Part shown: positions 1-5,556 of the stretch, piece after piece
Numbering within the stretch: position 1 is the first letter of the stretch
Layout: every line of letters begins with the position of its first letter
Assembly (NCBI GenBank): GCA_046160725.1
Contig: JBJXHB010000070.1
Location: 1-6,045, forward strand
Direction of reading: 5' to 3'
Source: JBJXHB01 sp046160725
GTDB lineage: Bacteria; Pseudomonadota; Gammaproteobacteria; Burkholderiales; Burkholderiaceae_C
Length of the DNA stretch: 6,045 bases
Notes under the pieces: generated by a model
Seen by the model: the letters and a program-made list of their open reading frames with translations, nothing else
The model's database searches: none
Told to the model about the DNA's origin: nothing
Made by a program: the position numbers and the translations under genes

Positions 1-135
1 CACGGCGGCGTGAGCGAGGCCAAGGTGCCGTTCATCCTGAACCGGCCGTTGAACGATGCCTACAAGGCGAAGGCGGCGGGCATGCCGCTCAAGTCGTACC
101 AGATCTTCGACTACGCCATCAACGGTACGGTATGA
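1..135 (+). CDS. phnA: Phosphonoacetate hydrolase, C-terminal end only (partial)
   Basis: The frame opening at base 1 reads 44 residues to a TGA at 133-135; the gene begins outside the window. It starts HGGVSEAKVPFILNRPL and ends in a short tail (YQIFDYAINGTV). An HGG-(x)n-VP-(x)n-NRP signature close to the C-terminus is typical of alkaline-phosphatase-superfamily enzymes of the phosphonoacetate hydrolase type, where the histidine is the last zinc ligand of the bimetallic site. That family splits phosphonoacetate into acetate and phosphate in the cytoplasm. The stop overlaps the next start (ATGA, 132-135), so the two genes are very probably translationally coupled. The downstream phosphonate importer supports the assignment. 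Another phosphodiesterase or phosphatase of the same superfamily (for example a nucleotide pyrophosphatase-like protein) cannot be excluded from 44 residues. Confidence 0.75.
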   Translation, partial: HGGVSEAKVPFILNRPLNDAYKAKAAGMPLKSYQIFDYAINGTV

Positions 136-1229
136 CGCCCACGCAAGGCCAGGTCGCCGTCTACGACAGGCCGAACGCGCCTTTCGAGCTGCGTTTGTTC
201 CCCATCCGCGAGCCGCGGCCGGGCGAGGTGCTCGTGAAGGTGCGCATGTGCACCATCTGCCGCTCGGACATCCACAGCTACCTCGGCCACCGGCCCAACC
301 CCACACCCGGCGTGCTGGGGCACGAGATCATCGGCACCATCATCGCGCTCGGCGCCGGCGTCACGAAGGACATGCGCGGCGACGCGCTGCGCGAGGGCGA
401 CCGCATCACATGGAGCGACTACTTCATCCCCGGGGACAACTACTACACCGAGGTGCTCGACCTGCCGCAGAAGAGCCCGGGCGTCGACAAGTACGGTCAC
501 ATGGCCGTCACGACCGAGCCGCACCATCACGGTGGCTTCGGCCAGTATTGCTACATCCTGCCGAGGTCATGGATCCTGCGCCTGCCCGACGTGCTGAGCG
601 ACGAAGAGGCCACGCCCGTCAACTGCGGCGTGGCCACGGTCATGTGTGTCACCGAAAAGGCCGAGATCCGCATGGGCGACTCGGTGGTGGTGCAGGGCCT
701 GGGCTTGCTCGGCCTGTATGCCAGCGCCATCGCCAAGGCCCGCGGGGCGCGGCTCGTCATCGGCATCGACACGGTGCCGGCGCGGCGCGAACTCGGCAAG
801 CGCTTCGGCTGCGACGAGGTGCTCGACCCTTCGGCCATGAGCGAGGCCGAGATGGTCAAGCGCGTGAAGGCGCTGTGCAAACCCGAGGGCGCCGATGCGG
901 TGATCGAGGTCTGCGGCTATCCCGAAGTCATCCCCGCCGGCATCCAGATGCTGCGCACCGGCGGCCACTACGTGCTGGGCGGCGTGGTCAACCCGGATTC
1001 CTTCGTCAACATCGACGTCAACCAGATCCTGCGCAAGCTCATCACGCTGCGTGGGGTGCACAACTACCACCCGCGCCACCTCATCGAGGCGCTGGACTTC
1101 GTCACCGTCAACCGCCAGCGTTTCCCGTTCAAGGACCTGGTGGACGGCAAGTACGGGCTTGATCAGGTCGGGCAGGCGATGAAGGATGCGGAGGACCGCA
1201 AGGTGCTGCGTGCGGCCATCGTGCCCTGA
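132..1229 (+). CDS. Zinc-dependent alcohol dehydrogenase, phosphonate-catabolism-associated type
   Basis: A 365-residue medium-chain dehydrogenase (MDR). The N-terminal GroES-like domain carries the expected catalytic zinc ligands: Cys43 in CTICRSD (with Asp46), His64-Glu65 in GHE, and Cys165 in the NCG segment. The Rossmann domain has GLGLLG at 189-194, and Asp213 ends the second strand, which favours NAD over NADP. Residues 94-130, where most MDR alcohol dehydrogenases hold four structural-zinc cysteines, contain none, although the LPQK (111-114) and KYGH (120-123) landmarks of this clade remain. I recall the clade as the proposed 'HpnZ' phosphonate-associated alcohol dehydrogenases; its true substrate is not known to me. 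The ATG overlaps the upstream stop and has no clear Shine-Dalgarno sequence, which fits coupling. A hydroxy-phosphonate such as 2-hydroxyethylphosphonate is a possible substrate, but this is only inference from the neighbours. Confidence 0.85.
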   Translation: MTPTQGQVAVYDRPNAPFELRLFPIREPRPGEVLVKVRMCTICRSDIHSYLGHRPNPTPGVLGHEIIGTIIALGAGVTKDMRGDALREGDRITWSDYFIPGDNYYTEVLDLPQKSPGVDKYGHMAVTTEPHHHGGFGQYCYILPRSWILRLPDVLSDEEATPVNCGVATVMCVTEKAEIRMGDSVVVQGLGLLGLYASAIAKARGARLVIGIDTVPARRELGKRFGCDEVLDPSAMSEAEMVKRVKALCKPEGADAVIEVCGYPEVIPAGIQMLRTGGHYVLGGVVNPDSFVNIDVNQILRKLITLRGVHNYHPRHLIEALDFVTVNRQRFPFKDLVDGKYGLDQVGQAMKDAEDRKVLRAAIVP

Positions 1230-1322
1230 CCGAGCCGCAACGCACGCCACGGGAGTCAGGTCAAGTAGGCGGGCCGCCAACGCGCCACAAGAGCGCGCCG
1301 CCCTGAAATCACATCGATCATG

Positions 1323-1328
1323 AAGGAG
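1323..1328 (+). promoter_or_regulatory. Strong ribosome binding site that decides the phnD start
   Basis: AAGGAG lies 6 bases before the ATG at 1335. The earlier in-frame ATG at 1320 overlaps this site and has no upstream Shine-Dalgarno sequence of its own, so 1335 is the better start. The preceding gap (1230-1322) separates the dehydrogenase from the importer genes. It could hold an internal promoter, but I see no convincing -35/-10 pair, sigma-54 site or Pho box in it. Confidence 0.8.
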
Positions 1329-1334
1329 ACCGTC

Positions 1335-2225
1335 ATGCTGAACCGCTGGATTCCCCGTGTGCTGCTGGCCGTTGCTGCCAGCGTTTCGCTGGCGCTGCCG
1401 GCCTTCGCACAGCCCAAGTGCGAAGACCCCAAGGTGCTGAAGTTCTCGCTCGTGCCCACGCAGGATTCGCTGCGCGAACTGACCTACTACAAGCCCATCC
1501 TCGACCAGCTGGCCAAGAACACCGGCAAGAAGATCGAGTTCTACATGCCCACCTCCTACAGCTCGGTGGTGGAGGCGCTGATGGGCAAGTGGGTCGACGT
1601 GGCCGTGCTCGGCCCCGAATCCTATGTGCTGGCGCGCAAGCAGGACCCGACCGTCGAGGTCTTCGGCACCTACTCGCGCCTGAAGAACGGCATCCAGGAC
1701 GCTGGCCCCGGCTACAAGGCCGTGCTCATCACCAAGAAGGGCAGCAAGTTCAACGATGTCGCCTCGCTCAAGGGCGGCGTGCTGGCGCTGGTGGACCCGG
1801 CCAGCACCAGCGGCGGGCTCGTGCCCGAGGTGGTGTTTCCCAAGCAGGCGAGCACCGGGCCACTGAAGAGCTACTTCTCCAAGGTGGTGTACTCCGGTGG
1901 CCACGACCTCTCGTCCATCTCGGTGGCCGAGGGCAAGGTCGACGCCGCCTTCGTGGCCACGCACCGCTTCATGGAGACGGTGAACGCCGGCAAGGTCAAG
2001 CTCGAGGACTTCAACTTCCTCTGGTACTCGCCGCTCATCCCGCAGGACCCGTTCGTCTACCGCAACACCATGTGCGACGACCTGAAGAAGAAGATCGCCG
2101 ACACCTTCCTGCTCGTCGACCAGAACGAGGATGGCAAGAAGTACCTCGCCAACGTCAAGTCGGAGAAGGTCGTGCGCATGACCGACGCGGACTACAACAT
2201 CGTTCGCGAAGCGGCGGCCAAGTAG
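1335..2225 (+). CDS. phnD: Phosphonate ABC transporter, periplasmic substrate-binding protein
   Basis: A 296-residue protein from the ATG at 1335 (301 from ATG 1320, less likely given the ribosome binding site). Residues 1-25 form a Sec signal peptide: basic start (MLNRWIPR), hydrophobic core (VLLAVAASVSLALP) and an AFA cleavage motif before Gln26. The mature part has the PhnD/phosphonate-binding fold features: LVPTQD near residue 40, MPTSYSSVVEAL at 71-82, VAVLGPESYVLA at 89-100, STSG at 157-160, and GGHDLSS at 188-194. In PhnD-like proteins the STSG loop and the following histidine (His190) hold the phosphonate oxygens. LWYSPLIPQDP (229-239) matches the usual hinge-side segment. Cys29 and Cys247 could form a disulfide. 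It delivers the ligand to the PhnC/PhnE membrane complex encoded just downstream. Whether it prefers aminoethylphosphonate, another phosphonate or phosphite cannot be read from the sequence. Confidence 0.92.
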   Translation: MLNRWIPRVLLAVAASVSLALPAFAQPKCEDPKVLKFSLVPTQDSLRELTYYKPILDQLAKNTGKKIEFYMPTSYSSVVEALMGKWVDVAVLGPESYVLARKQDPTVEVFGTYSRLKNGIQDAGPGYKAVLITKKGSKFNDVASLKGGVLALVDPASTSGGLVPEVVFPKQASTGPLKSYFSKVVYSGGHDLSSISVAEGKVDAAFVATHRFMETVNAGKVKLEDFNFLWYSPLIPQDPFVYRNTMCDDLKKKIADTFLLVDQNEDGKKYLANVKSEKVVRMTDADYNIVREAAAK

Positions 2226-2231
2226 CGGCGC

Positions 2232-2236
2232 GGAGG
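2232..2236 (+). promoter_or_regulatory. Ribosome binding site of phnC
   Basis: GGAGG sits 8 bases before the ATG at 2245, inside the 19-bp gap after phnD. It supports the long N-terminus of PhnC over internal GTG starts such as the one at 2320. Confidence 0.75.
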
Positions 2237-2244
2237 CGTTCGCA

Positions 2245-3072
2245 ATGAGTGCCGTGCCGAGGCCGGCGGCGGAGGGTGCCGCTTCTGCCGATTCGTCTGC
2301 TGCCGCATCCGCCCCGGCGGTGTTGCAGGTGCGCGACCTGCGCGTGAGCTACGGCTCGGGCGGCGCGTCGAAGGAAGTGCTCAAGGGCCTGTCGTTCGAC
2401 GTCGGGCCCGAGGAGTTCGTCGCCATCATCGGGCCGAGCGGCGCCGGCAAGAGCACGCTCATCCGCTGCGTCAACCGCCTCGTCGAACCCACGAGCGGGC
2501 AGGTGGTCTTCAATGGGCAGGACCTGCTGAAGCTGGACGAAGGCGCGATGCGCCGGCAGCGCCGCAACATCGGCATGATCTTCCAGGAGTTCAACCTGAT
2601 CGACCGGCTGTCGGTCATCGACAACGTGCTCACCGGGCGCCTGGGCTACCTGGGCAACATGCGCAGCCTGTTCCGCCTGTATTCCAAGGACGACATCGCC
2701 AAGGCCGTGGCGCTGCTCGACCGCGTCGGCCTCATCGAGCACATGGACAAGCGCGCCGATGCGCTCAGCGGCGGCCAGCGTCAGCGCGTGGGCATCGCGC
2801 GCGCGCTCATCCAGGCGCCGCAGCTGATGCTGGTGGACGAGCCGACCTCGGCCCTGGACCCCAAGATCTCGCGCGAGGTGATGGGCATGATCCGCGGCAT
2901 CGCACGCGAGTTCCAGGTGCCGGTGCTGTGCAACATCCACGACGTGGACCTGGCGCTGGAGTTCTGCGACCGCGTCATCGGCCTGCAAGACGGCATCAAG
3001 AAGTTCGACGGTCCGCCCTCCAGCGTCGACAAGCACGCACTGGCCGACATCTATGCCATGGAGGTCCTGTAG
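2245..3072 (+). CDS. phnC: Phosphonate ABC transporter, ATP-binding protein
   Basis: A 275-residue ABC ATPase that powers phosphonate import from the cytoplasmic face of the inner membrane. Motifs appear in order: Walker A GPSGAGKST at 63-71, Q-loop Gln114 in FQEFNLIDRLSV, signature LSGGQRQR at 174-181, Walker B LMLVDEP at 194-200 with catalytic Glu199, D-loop SALD at 202-205, and switch His232 in NIHDVDLA. The FQEFNLIDRLSVIDNVLTGRLG stretch and the insert after it (GNMRSLFRLYSKDD) are typical of the PhnC subfamily. The first 25 or so residues are a low-complexity Ala/Ser/Pro stretch ahead of the first strand, longer than in many PhnC proteins but supported by the Shine-Dalgarno position. The gene follows phnD by 19 bp and ends 2 bp before phnE, so it forms one translation unit with the permeases. 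Confidence 0.94.
   Translation: MSAVPRPAAEGAASADSSAAASAPAVLQVRDLRVSYGSGGASKEVLKGLSFDVGPEEFVAIIGPSGAGKSTLIRCVNRLVEPTSGQVVFNGQDLLKLDEGAMRRQRRNIGMIFQEFNLIDRLSVIDNVLTGRLGYLGNMRSLFRLYSKDDIAKAVALLDRVGLIEHMDKRADALSGGQRQRVGIARALIQAPQLMLVDEPTSALDPKISREVMGMIRGIAREFQVPVLCNIHDVDLALEFCDRVIGLQDGIKKFDGPPSSVDKHALADIYAMEVL
3060..3064 (+). promoter_or_regulatory. Ribosome binding site of the first phnE, inside the end of phnC
   Basis: GGAGG overlaps the last codons of phnC and lies 10 bases before the GTG at 3075. No in-frame ATG exists nearby: the next one is past residue 85, inside the first permease-core helix. This site therefore fixes the GTG as the likely start. Confidence 0.65.
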
Positions 3073-3074
3073 CC

Positions 3075-3902
3075 GTGGCGCTGGCGCTGGACACCGGCCG
3101 CCATGCCGCGCGCATCGCGGAGCTGGACGCGGCGCGGCGCCGCGCCCGGCTGTGGCGCTACGGCCGCTATGGCCTGATTGCGGCGCTGGTGGCCTGGAGC
3201 GTCGAGGCCATCGTGATTGGCGACACCGACTGGACCCGGATCACGCTGGCGGGTGTGGCGTCCGCGGCCTGGCGTTTCATCGACTTTGACGCCTCCATCC
3301 TGCTGTCGCTGTGGGAGCCGGCGCTGGAGACGGTTCTGATGGCCACGCTGGCCACCATCCTGGGCGCCTTCATGGCCATCCCCGTGGCCTGGCTGGGTGC
3401 CCACAACATCTCGCCGCTGGGGCGCTTCACCTATCTGCTGGGCCGGGTGTCGATGACGCTGTCGCGCTCGGTGCACGAGGTGGTGTGGGGCCTGGTCTTC
3501 GTCGCCGCGGTGGGCCTGGGCGCGCTCGCCGGCGTGCTGGCGATGGCGGTGCGCAGCATCGGCTTCATCAGCAAGACCGTGGCCGAGGCCATCGAGGACG
3601 TGAACAAGGGCCCGGTCGAGGCCATGCGCGCCGTGGGCGCGAACCGCTTCCAGGTGCTGATGTTCGGCATCGTGCCGCAGGTGCTGCCCACCATCATCGG
3701 CAACTGCATCTTCGAGTGGGACGTCAACATCCGCCGCTCCACCATCATGGGGCTCGTTGGTGCCGGCGGCCTGGGGCTGGCGCTGCACCGGCAGATGGCC
3801 AGCTACAACTACGGCGGCATCGCCACGGTGATCTTCGTGATCCTGCTGCTGATCATCATCGGTGAGCTGTTCAGTGCCTGGGCGCGCCGGAAAGTGATCT
3901 GA
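3075..3902 (+). CDS. phnE: Phosphonate ABC transporter, permease subunit 1
   Basis: A 275-residue inner-membrane protein from a GTG start, 2 bp after the phnC stop. The charged Arg-rich N-terminus (RRRARLWRYGR, about 21-31) precedes a first membrane helix at about 32-49. The transporter core begins near residue 84, with further hydrophobic segments at about 84-107, 139-160, 190-212 and 250-268. The PhnE hallmark SRSVHE is at 130-135. The cytoplasmic EAA loop that docks on PhnC reads EAMRAVGA (182-189) followed by VPQV (200-203). WDVNIRRST (215-223) and GAGGLG (229-234) are also family landmarks. With the next gene it probably forms a PhnE-PhnE' heterodimer channel. The open frame extends upstream into phnC, but that part is an out-of-frame shadow without membrane character. 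Confidence 0.9.
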   Translation: MALALDTGRHAARIAELDAARRRARLWRYGRYGLIAALVAWSVEAIVIGDTDWTRITLAGVASAAWRFIDFDASILLSLWEPALETVLMATLATILGAFMAIPVAWLGAHNISPLGRFTYLLGRVSMTLSRSVHEVVWGLVFVAAVGLGALAGVLAMAVRSIGFISKTVAEAIEDVNKGPVEAMRAVGANRFQVLMFGIVPQVLPTIIGNCIFEWDVNIRRSTIMGLVGAGGLGLALHRQMASYNYGGIATVIFVILLLIIIGELFSAWARRKVI

Positions 3903-3903
3903 G

Positions 3904-4743
3904 ATGGCTGCGACCGCTGAGACCCCAGCACGGCCGATGCCCCAGTGGCGGCGCTTCCGCTATCCACAGAGCCTGTACAAGTACGGCGCGCTGCTGGCCG
4001 CGCTCTATTTCGTCTGGTGGTCGCTGGACGTGCTGCGTATCGACGTCGACCGCCTGCCGGGGCTGTTCCAGCGCATCGGTGAGGTGCTGGCCCGCCGCTA
4101 CTGGCCGCCGGAGTGGTCGCATGTCGTCAAGCCGGAGTTCATCGGCGCGGTCATCGACACCTTCCAGATGAGCTACGTGGCCACGGTGGTCGGCCTGCTT
4201 GTCGCCATCCCGCTGGCCTGGTTCGCGTCGTTCAACATGACGCCCGGCCGGCGCGTGCTCTACCCCTTAAGCCGGCTGTTCATCATGGGCAGCCGCTCGG
4301 TGCACGAGATGATCTGGACCATCGTGCTGGTGGCCATCGTCGGCTTCGGCATGCTGCCCGGCACGCTGGCGATGACGCTGTTCTGCATCGGCTTCGGCGG
4401 CAAGCTGATGACCGAGGCCATCGAGGCCATCCGCAAAGGCCCGGTGGAGGCCATCCGCGCCACCGGAGCCGGCCACCTGCAGACCTTCGTCTATGCCGTG
4501 CTGCCGCAGGTGCGCGTGGCCTGGGCGGGCATCGCCATCTACACCTGGGACGTGGTGTTCCGCGCGTCCACGGTGGTCGGCTTCTTCGGCGCCGGCGGCA
4601 TGGGCCACTACCTGCGTGAAAGCGTGCAGAAGCTCGAAAGCCGGCAGGTCAGCGCCATCATCCTCACCATCGTGGGCATCGTCATCGTGGCCGAGCTGTT
4701 CTCGGCCTGGGTGTGCGGGCGCATTGCCAGGGCGGTGGCTTAA
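3904..4743 (+). CDS. phnE: Phosphonate ABC transporter, permease subunit 2
   Basis: A 279-residue inner-membrane permease, starting 1 bp after the previous stop with only a weak purine stretch (GGAAAG, 3889-3894) upstream, so its translation is probably coupled. A polar N-terminus is followed by a helix at about 27-40, then a periplasmic-looking stretch (about 41-78), then the core helices. SRSVHE is at 130-135, the EAA loop EAIRATGA at 182-189 with LPQV at 200-203, TWDVVFRAST at 214-223 and GAGGMG at 229-234. These sit at the same residue numbers as in the upstream permease, so the two are paralogues from an old duplication. Leu122 uses TTA, a very rare codon in this GC-rich sequence. It is called a second PhnE rather than a different transporter because of its close match to the first and the shared operon. 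Confidence 0.9.
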   Translation: MAATAETPARPMPQWRRFRYPQSLYKYGALLAALYFVWWSLDVLRIDVDRLPGLFQRIGEVLARRYWPPEWSHVVKPEFIGAVIDTFQMSYVATVVGLLVAIPLAWFASFNMTPGRRVLYPLSRLFIMGSRSVHEMIWTIVLVAIVGFGMLPGTLAMTLFCIGFGGKLMTEAIEAIRKGPVEAIRATGAGHLQTFVYAVLPQVRVAWAGIAIYTWDVVFRASTVVGFFGAGGMGHYLRESVQKLESRQVSAIILTIVGIVIVAELFSAWVCGRIARAVA

Positions 4744-4752
4744 GCTTGCTGC

Positions 4753-5460
4753 ATGAACAGCACCCCATCGAAGGCCGCCATTGTCACCGGCGGCGGCACC
4801 GGCATCGGCCTGGGCGCCGCCCTGCACCTGCACAGCCTGGGCTGGCGCGTGGTGTGCATGGGCATCGACCGCATCGATCCCTGGCCTGACGGCCTGGAAT
4901 GGCAACAGGTCGACCTGACCGATGCCGATGCGCTGGCCGCCTGCGTGGCCGGCTTCGACCGCGTGGACGGCCTGGTCAACGCCGCGGGCATGTTGATCGG
5001 TGACCTGAAGGAATTCGACCCCGCCACCTTCGAGCGGGTGATGAACCTCAACGTGAATGTCGTCAACCGCATGACGATGGCCGCGCTGCCGGCGCTGAAG
5101 GCCGCCCGCGGCGCGGTGGTGAACGTGGCGTCGATGTGGAGCTACTTCGGGTCACCCCGCAACCCGGGTTATGCCACCAGCAAGGGTGCCATCGTGTCGC
5201 TGACGCGGTCGCACGCGGTGGCCTTTGCGGCCGACGGCGTGCGCGTCAATGCGGTGGCGCCGGGCTGGGTGGACACCCGGCTGTCGGCCGGCGCCCTGCG
5301 CAACCCCGAGCGCGCACCGGCGCTGCTGGCACGCATTCCCCTGGGGCGGTTTGCCCAACCCGAAGACGTGGCACCGGTGATCGGCTTCCTGCTGTCGGCC
5401 GATGCCGGCTACGTGACCGGCGCCGTCCTGCCGGTGGACGGCGGCTTCAGCGTGGCATGA
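4753..5460 (+). CDS. Short-chain dehydrogenase/reductase (SDR), substrate unknown
   Basis: A 235-residue classical SDR, slightly shorter than the usual 250. The cofactor loop TGGGTGIG is at 12-19, Asp54 lies in VDLTD (adenine contact), and NAAG is at 76-79. The catalytic set is complete: Asn100, Ser127 (VNVAS), Tyr140 and Lys144 (YATSK), followed by the PG motif at 170-171 and a C-terminal VTGAVLPVDGGF. The residue ending the second strand does not settle NAD versus NADP. It starts 9 bp after the permease stop without an evident Shine-Dalgarno sequence, so it likely belongs to the same transcript. Its place in a phosphonate operon suggests oxidation or reduction of a hydroxyl/keto-phosphonate or of a breakdown product, but the sequence alone gives no substrate. 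Confidence 0.88.
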   Translation: MNSTPSKAAIVTGGGTGIGLGAALHLHSLGWRVVCMGIDRIDPWPDGLEWQQVDLTDADALAACVAGFDRVDGLVNAAGMLIGDLKEFDPATFERVMNLNVNVVNRMTMAALPALKAARGAVVNVASMWSYFGSPRNPGYATSKGAIVSLTRSHAVAFAADGVRVNAVAPGWVDTRLSAGALRNPERAPALLARIPLGRFAQPEDVAPVIGFLLSADAGYVTGAVLPVDGGFSVA

Positions 5461-5462
5461 CG

Positions 5463-5548
5463 TGACCCACCCCCGTAGCGGCCTGCGGCCGCCTCCCCCT
5501 CAAGGGGGCGACGCCGATGGCCCGGCGAAGCCGGTTCCGTGGCGTCTG
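5463..5548. repeat. Extragenic palindromic element with three consecutive hairpins
   Basis: The 96-bp gap between the SDR stop and the next start is almost filled by three short perfect hairpins. Hairpin 1, 5478-5492, is GCGGCC-TGC-GGCCGC. Hairpin 2, 5495-5508, is CCCCC-TCAA-GGGGG. Hairpin 3, 5522-5534, is CCGGC-GAA-GCCGG, followed by GTTCCGTGGCGTC. From memory, the combination of a CCCCCTCAAGGGGGCGACGCC core with a CCGGC/GCCGG arm is a dispersed intergenic repeat in Comamonadaceae and related Burkholderiales; only one copy is present here, so repetitiveness cannot be shown from this window. No run of T follows any hairpin, so it is not a standard rho-independent terminator, although it could stall ribosome-free transcription or stabilise the 3' end of the upstream mRNA. 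Confidence 0.65.
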
Positions 5549-5556
5549 CTTGCCGA

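Noticed and set aside
1265..1305. GC-rich self-complementary stretches in the gap before phnD as a terminator or operator
   Set aside because: The CGCG and GCGCGCC pieces do not pair into a convincing stem with a sensible loop, and no T-run follows.
567..1964. Long minus-strand open frame (465 codons) across the dehydrogenase and phnD
   Set aside because: It is antisense to two clearly recognisable genes, has the His/Arg/Asp/Ala-rich composition of GC-rich shadow frames, and shows no domain motif.
2928..3074. Upstream extension of the first permease into phnC from an ATG at 2928
   Set aside because: The extension is Arg-rich out-of-frame sequence overlapping the conserved end of phnC. The GTG at 3075, with GGAGG before it, gives a normal-length PhnE.
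2155..3788. Minus-strand open frames opposite phnC and the first phnE (2155-3036 and 3051-3788)
   Set aside because: They mirror the codon bias of the real genes, carry low-complexity His/Gln/Asp/Arg sequence and have no plausible fold or start signals.
4414..4458. Short direct repeats (GAGGCCATC, then GAGGCCATCCGC twice) in the second permease
   Set aside because: They encode the EAI/EAIR units of the conserved EAA loop region and are explained by protein conservation, not by a DNA element.
5495..5508. G/C hairpin as a rho-independent terminator after the SDR
   Set aside because: The stem is perfect but no T-rich tract follows on either strand, and it is one of three hairpins forming a repeat-like element.
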